Assembly (NCBI RefSeq): GCF_019968905.1
Contig: NZ_CP079946.1
Span: 8,901,356-8,965,355, forward strand
DNA length: 64,000 nt
Direction of reading: 5' to 3'
Source of the DNA: Corallococcus sp. EGB
GTDB taxonomy: Bacteria > Myxococcota > Myxococcia > Myxococcales > Myxococcaceae
The translations under genes were made by a program, and so were the position numbers. How positions within the stretch are numbered: position 1 is the stretch's first letter; each line of letters starts with the position of its first letter. Shown here piece by piece: positions 52,089-61,505 of the stretch. The notes under the pieces were generated by a model. That model saw only the letters and a list, made by a program, of their open reading frames with translations, had not been told where the DNA came from and ran no database searches.

Positions 52089-54470
52089 ATGAAATTACAC
52101 TCCCGCCATTATCTCATCATTGGACTTGCATTCCTTGCGGCCTGCACCGAGCCGACCTATCAACCTCCGACCAGCTCCTCAGAAAGCGCCAACATCGTCA
52201 AACAGCCTCTCGCCACGCCCAAGGAACGAATCCTTGGCGTGGCCAATTGGGCAGGGGTTTATAGGGTCACAACCCGTTCGAGCGGAGTCTGGAACCGTGA
52301 CACTGGCAAGTTCACGTGGTCGGACAATCTGACCTACCGAGCCCCTATGCGGGTCACCATGGTCCCGTTCTTGAACATGGGTCTCGGCACTGTGGCTGAG
52401 GGCTTCTATTCGCTCAACTCAAGCTACACCAGCACCATCAAGGATCAGATCACGGAGGCAAACAAAGGTTCCTGTTCCAGAAACTCGTCGCCCATTTCGA
52501 CGGACCGGGTGATCTTTCCCTCCGACACGACCTTCCAATTCCGAGCCTTCACCAGTCATTGGACGATGCTCGAATGCCCCGCCGTTGCGACACTCCTGGA
52601 CCAGACCTATCCCTCATCAGTCTCGGGCCCGGTGTTCCCCTCGCTTCCTCCCAGCTTCTTTACATTTCCTCTGCCCACTGAGAATGAACCCCTCCACCTC
52701 AAGGCACGAATGCACTTCATCACCATTGGCGACACGGTGGTGCAAAGCGTTCCGCCCAATCCGGCGTGGGGCGAAATGCCAATCGAGTGGGAGATTGAAT
52801 GGGACCTCTGGCCAGAGGAGACCGACGCGGAACTCATCCTCAGCGCGGAAGGCTATGAGAACTGGCTTCCCCTCGGCCCCACGGATATACCGCCCGTCAG
52901 TCTCAACCCAAGCCAACTTCCGGCCCCTGGAAACACCATCAAGATTACCGCCGCGATCATTCCACTGGTGCCAACGTTCACCGACAGCGCTGAGTCCATC
53001 GAATTCGAGGTCGACTCTTCGACCCTCAAGGGCATCAGCATGAACAAGCCTCTGGATGCCGAAGACACGAGCCCGCAGGACCTCCAGTTCGAGGAGGCGC
53101 CCAATACCGCGCTCAATCTTGAGTTCGTGGACAAGAATCGGGTCAAGACCCCCCAGGGCACATATACCCACGCGTTCGCCGAACTCTCCGCGTTCGATTT
53201 CGGAGCGTACGGGACCGTCAAGGCCATCGCGCATTTCCCCAGTGGAAAGGTGCTTCTTTCCAAGGTCGTGATGTCCGACGGCCAATCTCAGTTCAACGTG
53301 GACTCTCCCCTGAATATCCCCAAGCGGGATTCACAGTCCCAAATCGCGGATTCGTGGAAGCAGTCCAAGGGCGCGATGAATCTCGCGGACAACTCCGATC
53401 TCGACAAACTGCCCAACGGATTGGGGGATGAGCACGCTGGAGATGGCCTGACCCTTTTTGAGGAGTACCGGGGATTCCACCTGAAAGGCAATCACACGCG
53501 GACTTCTCCCAAGGAAGTCGACTACTTTCTCAACAACAACTACGGCTCTAGTGCGGATCCGGGAATCAATCTATTCCAGAACCTCACGGGCCTTAAGGTC
53601 CATAAACTGGATGCAGGCGAATTTGGCGGAGGCACTCCTCCTACACGCGTGCTCAACGTGAACAGCCAAGAAGGAACCCACATCGTCGACCAGCACATTG
53701 TCATCATGAACAGGAAGGCGCCCGACGCGACGGATACATTCTCCAAAACGATAGGAGGCCCTAGTACTCCGTGGAAGATCACAAGCATTGAGTTGCTGAA
53801 CTCCATCAACCTGAGCGAACGTGCCTCTCACATTGCTCACGAGCTTGCGCATTCCGTCAACGTGCCCCACCACGGCGACTTGGGACTGATGAAAGTAAAA
53901 TGGGCCAAAGACCCCGAAGATGGCAAGTACTACGAAGTGCCTCTGGAGGCGCCTGGCATGGTTCCAGTTCCGACCAAGCAGCGAATAGGCCTCATTCATG
54001 ACGAGGAAACCAGAAGAACATGGACGCCGTCCGCGGACATTACTGAACTCATCCTTGCCGTGACTTGTCAGGGCTCAGAAAGCAACAGTTTCAGCGGAGA
54101 AGAGAACTGCATCATGCGTCGGCGAGCCAATGCAGTCATTCGCTCAAGCGAGCCCGGAACTCGATACTTCATCAATATTGATGAACCGATTGGATCTGCG
54201 CTCTGCGCTTCAACGGAAGGCAGTCTCTTCAACCGTCCCGTAGGCTGGGTTTACTCAAGCCCAGAGGTCACACCACCCCTGTTTCAGTCTTCTCGTCACG
54301 GTCAGGCCGAAAGTAGCAGGCAGCGCGGAGACTGTGCCCACAAGATATGCGTCAGTGATGCACACAAGCATCCCGCAGCATATGGGGATATCGGCGAACC
54401 CACCTGCAATCCGGTGCGTTCCCCTTCCTTCAGCTTGGTGGCGGAACCCCACCAGGAAGAATCACGGTAG
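52089..54470 (+). CDS. Metzincin-like zinc metalloprotease lipoprotein of lower GC
   Basis: The ATG at 52089 gives 793 residues with a lipobox (LAFLAAC). The N-terminal 400 residues are mainly beta-sheet and unrecognised. Around residue 450 a Ca-binding-like segment (DNSDLDKLPNGLGDEHAGDG, then LTLFEEYRGF) resembles others found in bacterial metalloproteases. The peptidase motif is HELAHSVNVPHH, fitting HExxHxxxxxH with Asn in place of the metzincin Gly. GC and codon use are visibly lower than in neighbouring genes, with many A/T-ending codons. This suggests recent transfer or unusual ancestry. Secreted protease activity is inference. Confidence 0.7.
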   Translation: MKLHSRHYLIIGLAFLAACTEPTYQPPTSSSESANIVKQPLATPKERILGVANWAGVYRVTTRSSGVWNRDTGKFTWSDNLTYRAPMRVTMVPFLNMGLGTVAEGFYSLNSSYTSTIKDQITEANKGSCSRNSSPISTDRVIFPSDTTFQFRAFTSHWTMLECPAVATLLDQTYPSSVSGPVFPSLPPSFFTFPLPTENEPLHLKARMHFITIGDTVVQSVPPNPAWGEMPIEWEIEWDLWPEETDAELILSAEGYENWLPLGPTDIPPVSLNPSQLPAPGNTIKITAAIIPLVPTFTDSAESIEFEVDSSTLKGISMNKPLDAEDTSPQDLQFEEAPNTALNLEFVDKNRVKTPQGTYTHAFAELSAFDFGAYGTVKAIAHFPSGKVLLSKVVMSDGQSQFNVDSPLNIPKRDSQSQIADSWKQSKGAMNLADNSDLDKLPNGLGDEHAGDGLTLFEEYRGFHLKGNHTRTSPKEVDYFLNNNYGSSADPGINLFQNLTGLKVHKLDAGEFGGGTPPTRVLNVNSQEGTHIVDQHIVIMNRKAPDATDTFSKTIGGPSTPWKITSIELLNSINLSERASHIAHELAHSVNVPHHGDLGLMKVKWAKDPEDGKYYEVPLEAPGMVPVPTKQRIGLIHDEETRRTWTPSADITELILAVTCQGSESNSFSGEENCIMRRRANAVIRSSEPGTRYFINIDEPIGSALCASTEGSLFNRPVGWVYSSPEVTPPLFQSSRHGQAESSRQRGDCAHKICVSDAHKHPAAYGDIGEPTCNPVRSPSFSLVAEPHQEESR

Positions 54471-54499
54471 ACCTCACGAATTCACGCTCGAAACTGGCG

Positions 54500-54527
54500 C
54501 CCATCGCTTTCGGCGATGGGTGTTAGT
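54500..54527 (+). terminator. Intrinsic terminator after the metzincin-like gene
   Basis: CCCATCGC-TTTCG-GCGATGGG (54500-54520) is a perfect 8-bp stem followed by TGTTAGTTGTCTT, a T-rich tract. It separates this gene from convergent ileS. Confidence 0.75.
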
Positions 54528-54531
54528 TGTC

Positions 54532-57432
54532 TTACCGAGGCCCAAGTGCCTCACGGCACTTGAGACAGACATCGTCACCCTGCCCCACTGTTTCGGAATA
54601 CACCCAGCAGCGGGGGCACTTGGTGCCCAGGGCCGGAAGTACTTCCACAGACAGCGACACACCGTCACCGAAGAACTGTGAAACATCCAGCGCCTTCGCT
54701 GACTCGGACGGGGCGTTCGCCAGCTCCACCTGGCTCACGATGAATAGCCCGGGCAGCTCCGCGAGGTGCGCCTCCAGCACCTCGCGCACCGCGCCCGTAG
54801 CGCTCAGCACCACGCGGGCCTCCAGCGACGCGCCGATGCGCTTGTCCCGCCGCGCCACCTCCAGCACGCCCTGCACCGCGCTGCGCACCGCGAACAGCTT
54901 CGCATAGCGCGCCTCCAGCTCCGGCGGCATCGAGGCCTGCGCCTCTGCGAAGCCCGCCAGGAACACGCTCTTCGCGCGCTCGCCCGGCAGGTGCTGCCAC
55001 GCCTCCTCCGCCGTGAAGCTCATCACCGGCGCCAACAACGGCAGCAGCACCGTGAGCACCTCGTGCAGCACCGTCTGCGCACCGCGCCGCGCGGGCCCGT
55101 CCTGCTTCGCCGTGTAGAGCCGGTCCTTCAGGATGTCGAAGTACACGGCCGACAGGTCATTGGCGCAGAAGTCCACCACCGTCGCGTAGACGAGGTGGAA
55201 CTCATAATCCTCGTAGGCTTGCCGCACGCGCGCGGCCACCTGCGCCAACCGCCCGCGCGCCCACTGATCCAGGGGCAACAGCTTGTCCCCAGGCACCGTG
55301 TCCTTCGCCGGATCGAAGTCGTGCAGGTTGCCCAGCGCGTACCGCAGCGTGTTGCGGATCTTCCGGTAGCCCTCCGACAGCCCCTTGAGGATGGCGTCCG
55401 ACAGACGCACGTCGTTGCGGTAGTCGCTCGCCGCCACCCACAGCCGCAGCACCTCCGCGCCGTACTGCTGGATGACCTTGTCCGGAGCCACCGTGTTGCC
55501 CCGGCTCTTGGACATCTTCTCGCCCTGGCCATCCACCACGAAGCCGTGCGTCAGGCATGCCTTGTAGGGCGCCACGTCGCGCGTGCCCACCGACACCAGC
55601 AGCGAGGAATGGAACCAGCCCCGGTGCTGATCACTCCCCTCCAGGAACAGGTCCGCCGGCACTCGCTGCCGCTGCGCCAGCACCGCGGACGCCATGCACG
55701 CCGAGTCGAACCACACGTCCAGGATGTCCGTCTCGCGGTGGAACTCGCCCTTGCCGCAGCGAGGACACGTGAAGTCCGCGCCCAGGAAGTCCTTCACCGG
55801 CGTGCGGTACCACACGCCCGCGCCCTCCTTCTCCACCGCCGCCGCCACCCGCTCCATCACCTCCGGCGACACCACCGCGTCGTCGCACCCGTCGCAGTAC
55901 GCGATGGGGATGGGCACGCCCCAGCTGCGCTGCCGGCTGATGCACCAGTCCGGACGCCCCTCCAGCATGCCTCGGATCCGCGACTGTCCCCACGACGGCA
56001 CCCACTGCACCTTGTCCACCTGCTCCAGCACCACCTGCCGGAACGTCTGCGTGCCATGGAACGGCGCATCCATGGGGATGAACCACTGGTAGGTCGCCGC
56101 CTGGATGACCGGCTGGTGGCAGCGCCAGCAGTGCGGATAGCTGTGCGTGACCGTGTCTGATTTGTCATTGAGCAGCGCGCCCCGCTGCACCAGCAACTCC
56201 AACACCACCGGGTTCGCTTCGAACACCCGCCGCCCCGCGAGCCCCTCGCCCACCGTGTCGTCGTAGCGGCCGTCCGCGCGTACCGGGTTGTAGATGTCCA
56301 GGCCGTACTTCAGGCCGACCTCGTAGTCCTCCTGGCCATGCCCCGGCGCCGTGTGCACCAGCCCCGTGCCCGCGTCCAACGTGACGTGCTCGCCCAATAG
56401 CACGCGCCCCTGCCGCACCAGGAACGGGTGCTGATACGTCACGTGCTCCAGGTCCTCGCCCGTCGCGTACGCGAGGATGCGCGACGGATCCACCAGCGCC
56501 GGAGACGACACCTCGCCCGTGGGCAACTGCACGTGTTTCACCGCGAGCTCGTCTGACTTCACCTCCGCCAGCACCTTCGCCAGCAGGTCCTTCGCCACGC
56601 AGAGGACGCGGTCCTCCAGCCGGTAGAAGACGTATTCGAACGCCGGGTTCACCGCGATGGCCAGATTGGCCGGCAGCGTCCATGGCGTGGTGGTCCAGAT
56701 GACGAAGGACACGCGCTGCCCCTTCAACTGCGGCAGCCGCTCCACCAACTCCGGCCCCGCGTCGAAGGCCACATACGCGGAGGGCGACGTGTGCTCCGCG
56801 TACTCCACCTCCGCCTCCGCGAGCGCGGTCTGGTCCTGGAGGCACCACGCCACGGGCTTCTTGCGCCGGTACAACATGCCACGGCGCGCGAACGCGGCCA
56901 GCTCGCGCACCTCCTGCGCCTCGTAGCTGAAGTCGAGCGTCCGGTAGGGCGCGTCCCACGTCCCGAAGACACCCAGCCGCTGGAACTCCGTGCGCTGGAT
57001 GTCCACGAACTCCAGCGCGTACTCGCGGCAGCGCTCCAACAGCGCGTCGCGCGACAGCGTGCGCTTGTCCAGCTTCTGTTCCTTGAGGCGCTTCTCCACC
57101 GCCTGCTCGATGGGCAGACCGTGCGTGTCCCAACCAGGGATGAAGTCACACGGGCGCCCGGAGAGGTTCCGGAACTTCACCACGATGTCCTTCAGCACCT
57201 TGTTGAGCGCATGCCCGGCGTGCAGGTGGCCGTTGGCGTACGGCGGCCCGTCCGCCAGCACGAAGGGCTCACGGCCCTCGTTCTTCGCCAGCAATTGCCG
57301 CCACACGTCCTGCTCCCGCCACCAGGCGAGCAGGCGCGGTTCGAGCTGGCCCAGGTTCCCCTTCATGGGGAACTCCGTGCGCGGCAGGTGGACGGTGGCG
57401 TCGAGGTCCTTGCGGGAGGAGGCGTCGCTCAT
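54532..57432 (-). CDS. ileS: Isoleucine-tRNA ligase
   Basis: From the ATG at 57432 the enzyme is 966 residues. The HIGH motif is PYANGHLHAGHALNKVLKDI, the KMSKS loop is GEKMSKSRGNTV, and the editing domain (CP1) lies between with WTTTPWTLPANLA. An internal zinc site appears as CPRCGKGEFHRETDIL, and the C-terminal zinc finger CPRCWVYSETVG... CLKCREAL is the form found in bacterial-type IleRS, which are mupirocin-sensitive in general. It attaches isoleucine to its tRNA. Confidence 0.98.
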   Translation of the reverse strand: MSDASSRKDLDATVHLPRTEFPMKGNLGQLEPRLLAWWREQDVWRQLLAKNEGREPFVLADGPPYANGHLHAGHALNKVLKDIVVKFRNLSGRPCDFIPGWDTHGLPIEQAVEKRLKEQKLDKRTLSRDALLERCREYALEFVDIQRTEFQRLGVFGTWDAPYRTLDFSYEAQEVRELAAFARRGMLYRRKKPVAWCLQDQTALAEAEVEYAEHTSPSAYVAFDAGPELVERLPQLKGQRVSFVIWTTTPWTLPANLAIAVNPAFEYVFYRLEDRVLCVAKDLLAKVLAEVKSDELAVKHVQLPTGEVSSPALVDPSRILAYATGEDLEHVTYQHPFLVRQGRVLLGEHVTLDAGTGLVHTAPGHGQEDYEVGLKYGLDIYNPVRADGRYDDTVGEGLAGRRVFEANPVVLELLVQRGALLNDKSDTVTHSYPHCWRCHQPVIQAATYQWFIPMDAPFHGTQTFRQVVLEQVDKVQWVPSWGQSRIRGMLEGRPDWCISRQRSWGVPIPIAYCDGCDDAVVSPEVMERVAAAVEKEGAGVWYRTPVKDFLGADFTCPRCGKGEFHRETDILDVWFDSACMASAVLAQRQRVPADLFLEGSDQHRGWFHSSLLVSVGTRDVAPYKACLTHGFVVDGQGEKMSKSRGNTVAPDKVIQQYGAEVLRLWVAASDYRNDVRLSDAILKGLSEGYRKIRNTLRYALGNLHDFDPAKDTVPGDKLLPLDQWARGRLAQVAARVRQAYEDYEFHLVYATVVDFCANDLSAVYFDILKDRLYTAKQDGPARRGAQTVLHEVLTVLLPLLAPVMSFTAEEAWQHLPGERAKSVFLAGFAEAQASMPPELEARYAKLFAVRSAVQGVLEVARRDKRIGASLEARVVLSATGAVREVLEAHLAELPGLFIVSQVELANAPSESAKALDVSQFFGDGVSLSVEVLPALGTKCPRCWVYSETVGQGDDVCLKCREALGPR

Positions 57433-57485
57433 GGCTGGCTGCGCCCGTAACACCCTCCCGCCGGTCCTTCAATCCACGCGCGGAC

Positions 57486-57770
57486 TCACTCGTCGCCGTG
57501 GTCGTGCGCGTGCGGCTGGGACGCGGACTTGCCCTTGCTCTTGGGGCACTTCTTGGCGCACTTCGCCTTCGCGGCCTGGAACACCTTCGTGCACTTCTGG
57601 TTGCACGCCATGTCCTTGGCGGGGCACTTCTGCGTACAGGCCTGGGTGGCGGGGGCGGCGTTGAGGGCGCACTTCTCGTCGCACGACTGCGCGAGCACCC
57701 GCGGCGCCACCAGCACCGCGCCCAGCGCCATCAGTCCCAGCCAGCCCCGCACCGCGATTCGCGTCGTCAT
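57486..57770 (-). CDS. Small secreted Cys-rich protein (paralogue 2)
   Basis: The ATG at 57770 gives 94 residues with a signal peptide (LMALGAVLVAPRVLAQS). Eight Cys form four CxxxC pairs: CDEKC, CTQKC, CNQKC and CAKKC, separated by 9-11 residues. A His/Asp tail (PHAHDHGDE) could bind metal. The same spacing occurs in the gene at 58503-58832, so they are paralogues. Repeated CxxxC pairs suggest helical hairpins held by disulphides. It is the last gene of the Tad-like operon, with ileS following 53 bp later. Confidence 0.7.
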   Translation of the reverse strand: MTTRIAVRGWLGLMALGAVLVAPRVLAQSCDEKCALNAAPATQACTQKCPAKDMACNQKCTKVFQAAKAKCAKKCPKSKGKSASQPHAHDHGDE

Positions 57771-57799
57771 GTCGGTCTCGTGTTCCTCTTCCCGCGGCG

Positions 57800-58489
57800 T
57801 CACTCGCCCGGGGTCAACCCATCGTCCGGCGCCGCCGCCCGGCGCACCAGCCGCACCGCCACCGGACCGTCCTTGGTGACCCCCAGGTTGAGCGCGACCT
57901 CCTCCGTGGAGGACTTGAACACGCGGGGTTGGATCTCCTTGTACCCCGCCTTGGTGAGCGCCTCACGGTAGAAGGCCTCCACGTCGGCGACCGTCTTGCC
58001 CGTCACCGAGTAGCTCACCGTGCGCGAGCCCTCCGTCTCCGCCGTCAGCACTCCAGCGCCGCCGGGAAAGACAGGCAGCCCGGCGGGCTTCGGAGCCTTC
58101 GCCTCGCCCAGGTTCGCCTGCCCCAGGAACACCGTGGTGGTGCCGTCCGGGTTCACCTGGAGGATGGCCGTGTAGGAGATGAAGTTGCGCGTATCGAGGC
58201 CGGTCACCATCGGCTCGCGCAGGAGCTGCGGCTGCCGGTACGCCTCCGGCACCATGAAGCCCCAGGACTCGAAGCGGTCCACCACACTCTGGAGGATGAC
58301 CTGCGCCTTCTCCTTGCTGCGCACCGCGAGCAGCTTCACCGGCACGCCATTGGCGTCCACCTGCCCCGGCACGTCCACGACGCTGACGGTCTTTGGGATG
58401 TCCCAGGTGAAGTTGGCCCGCTGGGCCCAGGCAGGTGCCGAAAAGCCCATCACCAATGCCAGGGCCGCCCCACGAATCGCGCGCATCAT
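57800..58489 (-). CDS. Secreted hypothetical protein between the two Cys-rich genes
   Basis: The 229-residue product has a signal peptide (GAALALVMGFSAPAWAQ) and an AGGAGG ribosome site. The mature part alternates strands (AILQVNPDGTTTVFLGQANLG and GSRTVSYSVTGKTVADVEAFYREALTKAGY). The last motif resembles the helix-turn of BON or DUF-type periplasmic domains but is not diagnostic. It starts 13 bp after the first Cys-rich gene and ends 29 bp before the second, so all three are in one operon. Confidence 0.7.
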   Translation of the reverse strand: MMRAIRGAALALVMGFSAPAWAQRANFTWDIPKTVSVVDVPGQVDANGVPVKLLAVRSKEKAQVILQSVVDRFESWGFMVPEAYRQPQLLREPMVTGLDTRNFISYTAILQVNPDGTTTVFLGQANLGEAKAPKPAGLPVFPGGAGVLTAETEGSRTVSYSVTGKTVADVEAFYREALTKAGYKEIQPRVFKSSTEEVALNLGVTKDGPVAVRLVRRAAAPDDGLTPGE

Positions 58490-58502
58490 CCGGCCCCTCC
58501 TC

Positions 58503-58832
58503 CTAACCGTGGTGGGACCGGGCGGCCTTCACGGACTTGCCCGACTTCGGGCCCGTGTCGCCCTCCGGCTTGGGGCAGCGGGCCTTGCACTGGTTGAACT
58601 GGGCCTGGAACTTCTTCGCGCAGCGCGCGGAGCAGGTGCGGCTGCTGTCCTTCGCCGACCCTGGGTCGCTGGGTGCCGGGCAGGCGGTGATGCACGCGTT
58701 GAGCGTGTCCCCGTTCTTCGTCGCGCAGTCCGTGTTGCACGAATTGCTGTCCGCGCGCGCGGGAGACGCGGCCAGGCACATGCCCAGCACCAACGCCAGC
58801 ACTCCACCCGACAGCAGGCTTCGCTTCTTCAT
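58503..58832 (-). CDS. Small secreted Cys-rich protein (paralogue 1)
   Basis: The ATG at 58832 gives 109 residues with a signal peptide (LALVLGMCLAASPARA). Cys pairs CNTDC, CITAC, CSARC and CKARC match the CxxxC pattern of the paralogue at 57486-57770. The C-terminus is basic (KSGKSVKAARSHHG). Its start lies 2 bp after the stop of the TadE-like gene, so the pseudopilin and this protein are surely cotranscribed. The role could be pilus assembly, thiol chemistry or metal binding; none is shown. Confidence 0.7.
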   Translation of the reverse strand: MKKRSLLSGGVLALVLGMCLAASPARADSNSCNTDCATKNGDTLNACITACPAPSDPGSAKDSSRTCSARCAKKFQAQFNQCKARCPKPEGDTGPKSGKSVKAARSHHG

Positions 58833-58834
58833 CT

Positions 58835-59830
58835 TCAGCAATCCTTTCCAAGGAAACAGCCATGACGGTCCAGGTAGCCCAGGCCGTAATGGGGCGTGGT
58901 GATGCCAATCAGCGCGCCAGGCGACGTGTTCCACAGGTTGCCCAGGGGCGCGGGCCTCATGAAGTACTGCATGAAGTTGCTCTCCTCACCCGCCGCGCTC
59001 ATCCAGAAGGTGTTCTCCCGCTGCATCAAGACCAGGGGCGGCAGCGGGTTCATGAAGAGGGCATCCATCGCCAGGAAGCTGGCGTAGGTCGGGATGGGCA
59101 GCGTGGTGGGCTCGTAGACGAGCTTCGTGGACAGGTAGAAGGCAGCATTGGTGCAAGGCACTGCCATGTCCTGGAACAGCAGACAGGTGGTGGTCTCCTC
59201 CTCGCTCGCCAGGCCCCAGTCGTCCACAAGCATGGAGAAGCGGCCCCGGCAGGTGCCCCCCACCGCGCGGCCAATGCCACACACCTGGATGTTGGCGTGG
59301 ACCGCATCCTGGTGCTGCTCGTTGTAGAGCCCGGTCTCCGAGCTCTGGTCCAGGAACCGGGTGGGGATGTTCCAGGAGCTCAGGTTCGCCTGGGACGTGC
59401 AGGACGCGCCGCCCTGGTCGCGATAGACCAGCCGAGTCAGGACAGGGCCATTCCAGCCCAGGTCCCCGTTGCCGCCACAGCTGACACGCAAGTCCGAGCC
59501 ACGCGTGAAGACCTGGGTAATGGTGTCGCCGTGGTTGACGGACGACAAGCCGTTGAAGTCCGCGTAACGCGCTTGTGCGTCCTCGCCCCCCCGCACCATG
59601 GAGTCACGCGCGGGTCCGAAGTCAGACGTGAGCAGACTGTGCATCCGGCCGTGCGTACCGTTCCACAGCGCGGACACGGCGGCCTCCTGCACCTTCAGCG
59701 ACAGGAAGCCCACCTCCGCGAAGTGGATGCCGAACACCAGGATGGTGACGAACAGTGTGACGCCGAGGGCCGCCTCCACGATGGACTGGCCCCGCGCCTG
59801 CCGGGAGTGACGAGAAAGATGGCGGTGCAT
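58835..59830 (-). CDS. TadE-like pseudopilin
   Basis: The ATG at 59830 overlaps the preceding stop (TGATG). The 331-residue protein has the TadE/TadG N-terminal pattern: ARGQSIVEAALGVTLFVTIL, one membrane helix, then a large secreted domain with paired Cys (RVSCGGNGD, ASCTSQANL, QVCGIG). TadE-like minor pseudopilins are processed by the Tad prepilin peptidase and help assemble Flp pili. This copy is unusually long. No tadA, tadZ or rcpA gene is in the window. Confidence 0.78.
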   Translation of the reverse strand: MHRHLSRHSRQARGQSIVEAALGVTLFVTILVFGIHFAEVGFLSLKVQEAAVSALWNGTHGRMHSLLTSDFGPARDSMVRGGEDAQARYADFNGLSSVNHGDTITQVFTRGSDLRVSCGGNGDLGWNGPVLTRLVYRDQGGASCTSQANLSSWNIPTRFLDQSSETGLYNEQHQDAVHANIQVCGIGRAVGGTCRGRFSMLVDDWGLASEEETTTCLLFQDMAVPCTNAAFYLSTKLVYEPTTLPIPTYASFLAMDALFMNPLPPLVLMQRENTFWMSAAGEESNFMQYFMRPAPLGNLWNTSPGALIGITTPHYGLGYLDRHGCFLGKDC

Positions 59831-61500
59831 CACTGGAACCCCCTGAAGCCCACGCGCTGCAGCTCGCGGATGGTCTGGGCGGAGGACGGCGAGCTGGCCC
59901 CCAGCGCGTTGATGGCGTCATTGATGCCCGTGTCGTCCGTGTCCACCGGCACCAGCGTGGCGCGCCAGTACGGGTTGAGCAGGTTGGGCGGCTCGCTCCA
60001 GTGGGACACGCCCAGGCTGCTTCCGCGATGGTAGTACGCGATGCCCGTGGACAGCGCGGTCTGGATGCCCAGCGGCGTAACGCCGTCCGCCATGGTGGCG
60101 CTGCGGTTGTCGAACTTGCCCGCGTTCGGGTCCGGGTTGCTCGCCTTGAAGCGGAAGCGGAACGCCAGGTTCCATGGGTCCTGCTCCATCGCGGACATGT
60201 TGCTGCGGTCGCGCTGGATGACCGCGAAGTTCTTCGGCTGCCCGTAGTTGTTGTCCGAGCCACCGGGCCACAGCTCCGTCAGGTTGTAGTCCATGAATGG
60301 CGGCCAGATGCCCGGACAGCTCGACGGACCGCCCAGGCACGGCGCCAGCATGTGCCGCGCGAAGGGCGCCGGGTCCGTGCCGCCAAACCACATATGCGTG
60401 GGCGTGGGCATGACGCCACCGGAGGCCGCGAACAGGGCAAGGGTCGGGACCGTGCCGCCCACCATCACCGGGCACGGCGGCCCACCGCCATGCGCGATGT
60501 GGTTGTAGATGAAGGCCACTTCCCCCTCGTCCTCGGCCGTGACGGCGGGCGCGTAGGGAGGAAAGAGCCCGTACTGGAGGATCGGCTTGCCGAAGTGGGC
60601 CGTGCCTGCGGCGAACGGGAGCGTGACGATGTCCGGTGGCATGATGACGAAGGCCAGGTTCGCCTCGTGCGCGACGTACTCCGGGAGCATGCGCGACGTG
60701 ACGAAGGTGAAGCCGCGGCTGCCCATGGCCGCGTCCACGCTGTGGGCCACCGTCATCGGCAGCGGATCACAGACCGCGCCGCCACCCAAGCACACCGTGT
60801 TGTCCGACAGCTCCTTCTTGGAGATGTTGCCCGCGGGCGGCGCCAGCCACCCCGCGTCGTGCGGGTTCCGGCCTGGCAGCAGGTCTCTCAGGATGTCCTC
60901 GGCGAAGCCCTGGTTGTTCACCTTGTCCTTGAGGTCGCTGAAGTCCTTATACGAGGAGGCATACAGCGCGCCCGCCGCCAGCTGGTGCAGGCGCATCTGC
61001 AGGCCCACCATGGGGTCCAGGGACTGGAAGACGGCCTCCACGCGCAGGTCCTCGCGCTGCAGCTTCGTCATCAACCGGCCCAGGTCCGACACGCCGCGCG
61101 TGCCACACCGGCACATGCGGGCGCAGAAGCCGTTGTTCCAGGCGCAGGGACAGCCGGCGATGGCGAAGGCCTGGTACACGGGCACCCACGCCCCGTAGCC
61201 CGCCTTCGCCGCGTTCAATTCACCGCGGTAGAGGCTCGCCCAGTTCAAGAGGCTGGCCGCGCCGGCGTTCGCCACCATGTGGGCGATCTCCGCGCGGTTG
61301 GACACGGCGATGGTGTTGAACGTGCGCGCCGTGGCCACCGCGTTGGAGTACGCGGCCGCGTCCGCCACCGTCTGCACCTCGATGCGCTCGCGAACCTTCA
61401 TGGTGAAGGACAGCGTGAGGGCCACCATCAGCAGGAGCAACAGCATGCTGAGGACGAACAACACCAGGGTCTGACCGCGCTGGGGGGAGGAGCGCTTCAT
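59830..61500 (-). CDS. TadG-like pseudopilin, large secreted domain
   Basis: The ATG at 61500 gives 556 residues. The start RGQTLVLFVLSMLLLLLMVALTL is the TadG-type hydrophobic segment; AVADAAAYSNAVATARTFNTIA-like helices follow (VQTVADAAAYSNAVATA). A long extracellular part has CPCAWNNGFCARMCRCG near residue 115 and ends RELQRVGFRGFQ. It lies 5 bp after the first TadE-like gene and overlaps the second. The group behaves as one pseudopilin operon. Confidence 0.78.
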   Translation of the reverse strand: MKRSSPQRGQTLVLFVLSMLLLLLMVALTLSFTMKVRERIEVQTVADAAAYSNAVATARTFNTIAVSNRAEIAHMVANAGAASLLNWASLYRGELNAAKAGYGAWVPVYQAFAIAGCPCAWNNGFCARMCRCGTRGVSDLGRLMTKLQREDLRVEAVFQSLDPMVGLQMRLHQLAAGALYASSYKDFSDLKDKVNNQGFAEDILRDLLPGRNPHDAGWLAPPAGNISKKELSDNTVCLGGGAVCDPLPMTVAHSVDAAMGSRGFTFVTSRMLPEYVAHEANLAFVIMPPDIVTLPFAAGTAHFGKPILQYGLFPPYAPAVTAEDEGEVAFIYNHIAHGGGPPCPVMVGGTVPTLALFAASGGVMPTPTHMWFGGTDPAPFARHMLAPCLGGPSSCPGIWPPFMDYNLTELWPGGSDNNYGQPKNFAVIQRDRSNMSAMEQDPWNLAFRFRFKASNPDPNAGKFDNRSATMADGVTPLGIQTALSTGIAYYHRGSSLGVSHWSEPPNLLNPYWRATLVPVDTDDTGINDAINALGASSPSSAQTIRELQRVGFRGFQ

Positions 61501-61505
61501 GGCTT

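Noticed and set aside
54766-56160. A 464-codon plus-strand frame inside ileS
   Set aside because: It is antisense to a clear isoleucine-tRNA ligase and has no recognisable motif.
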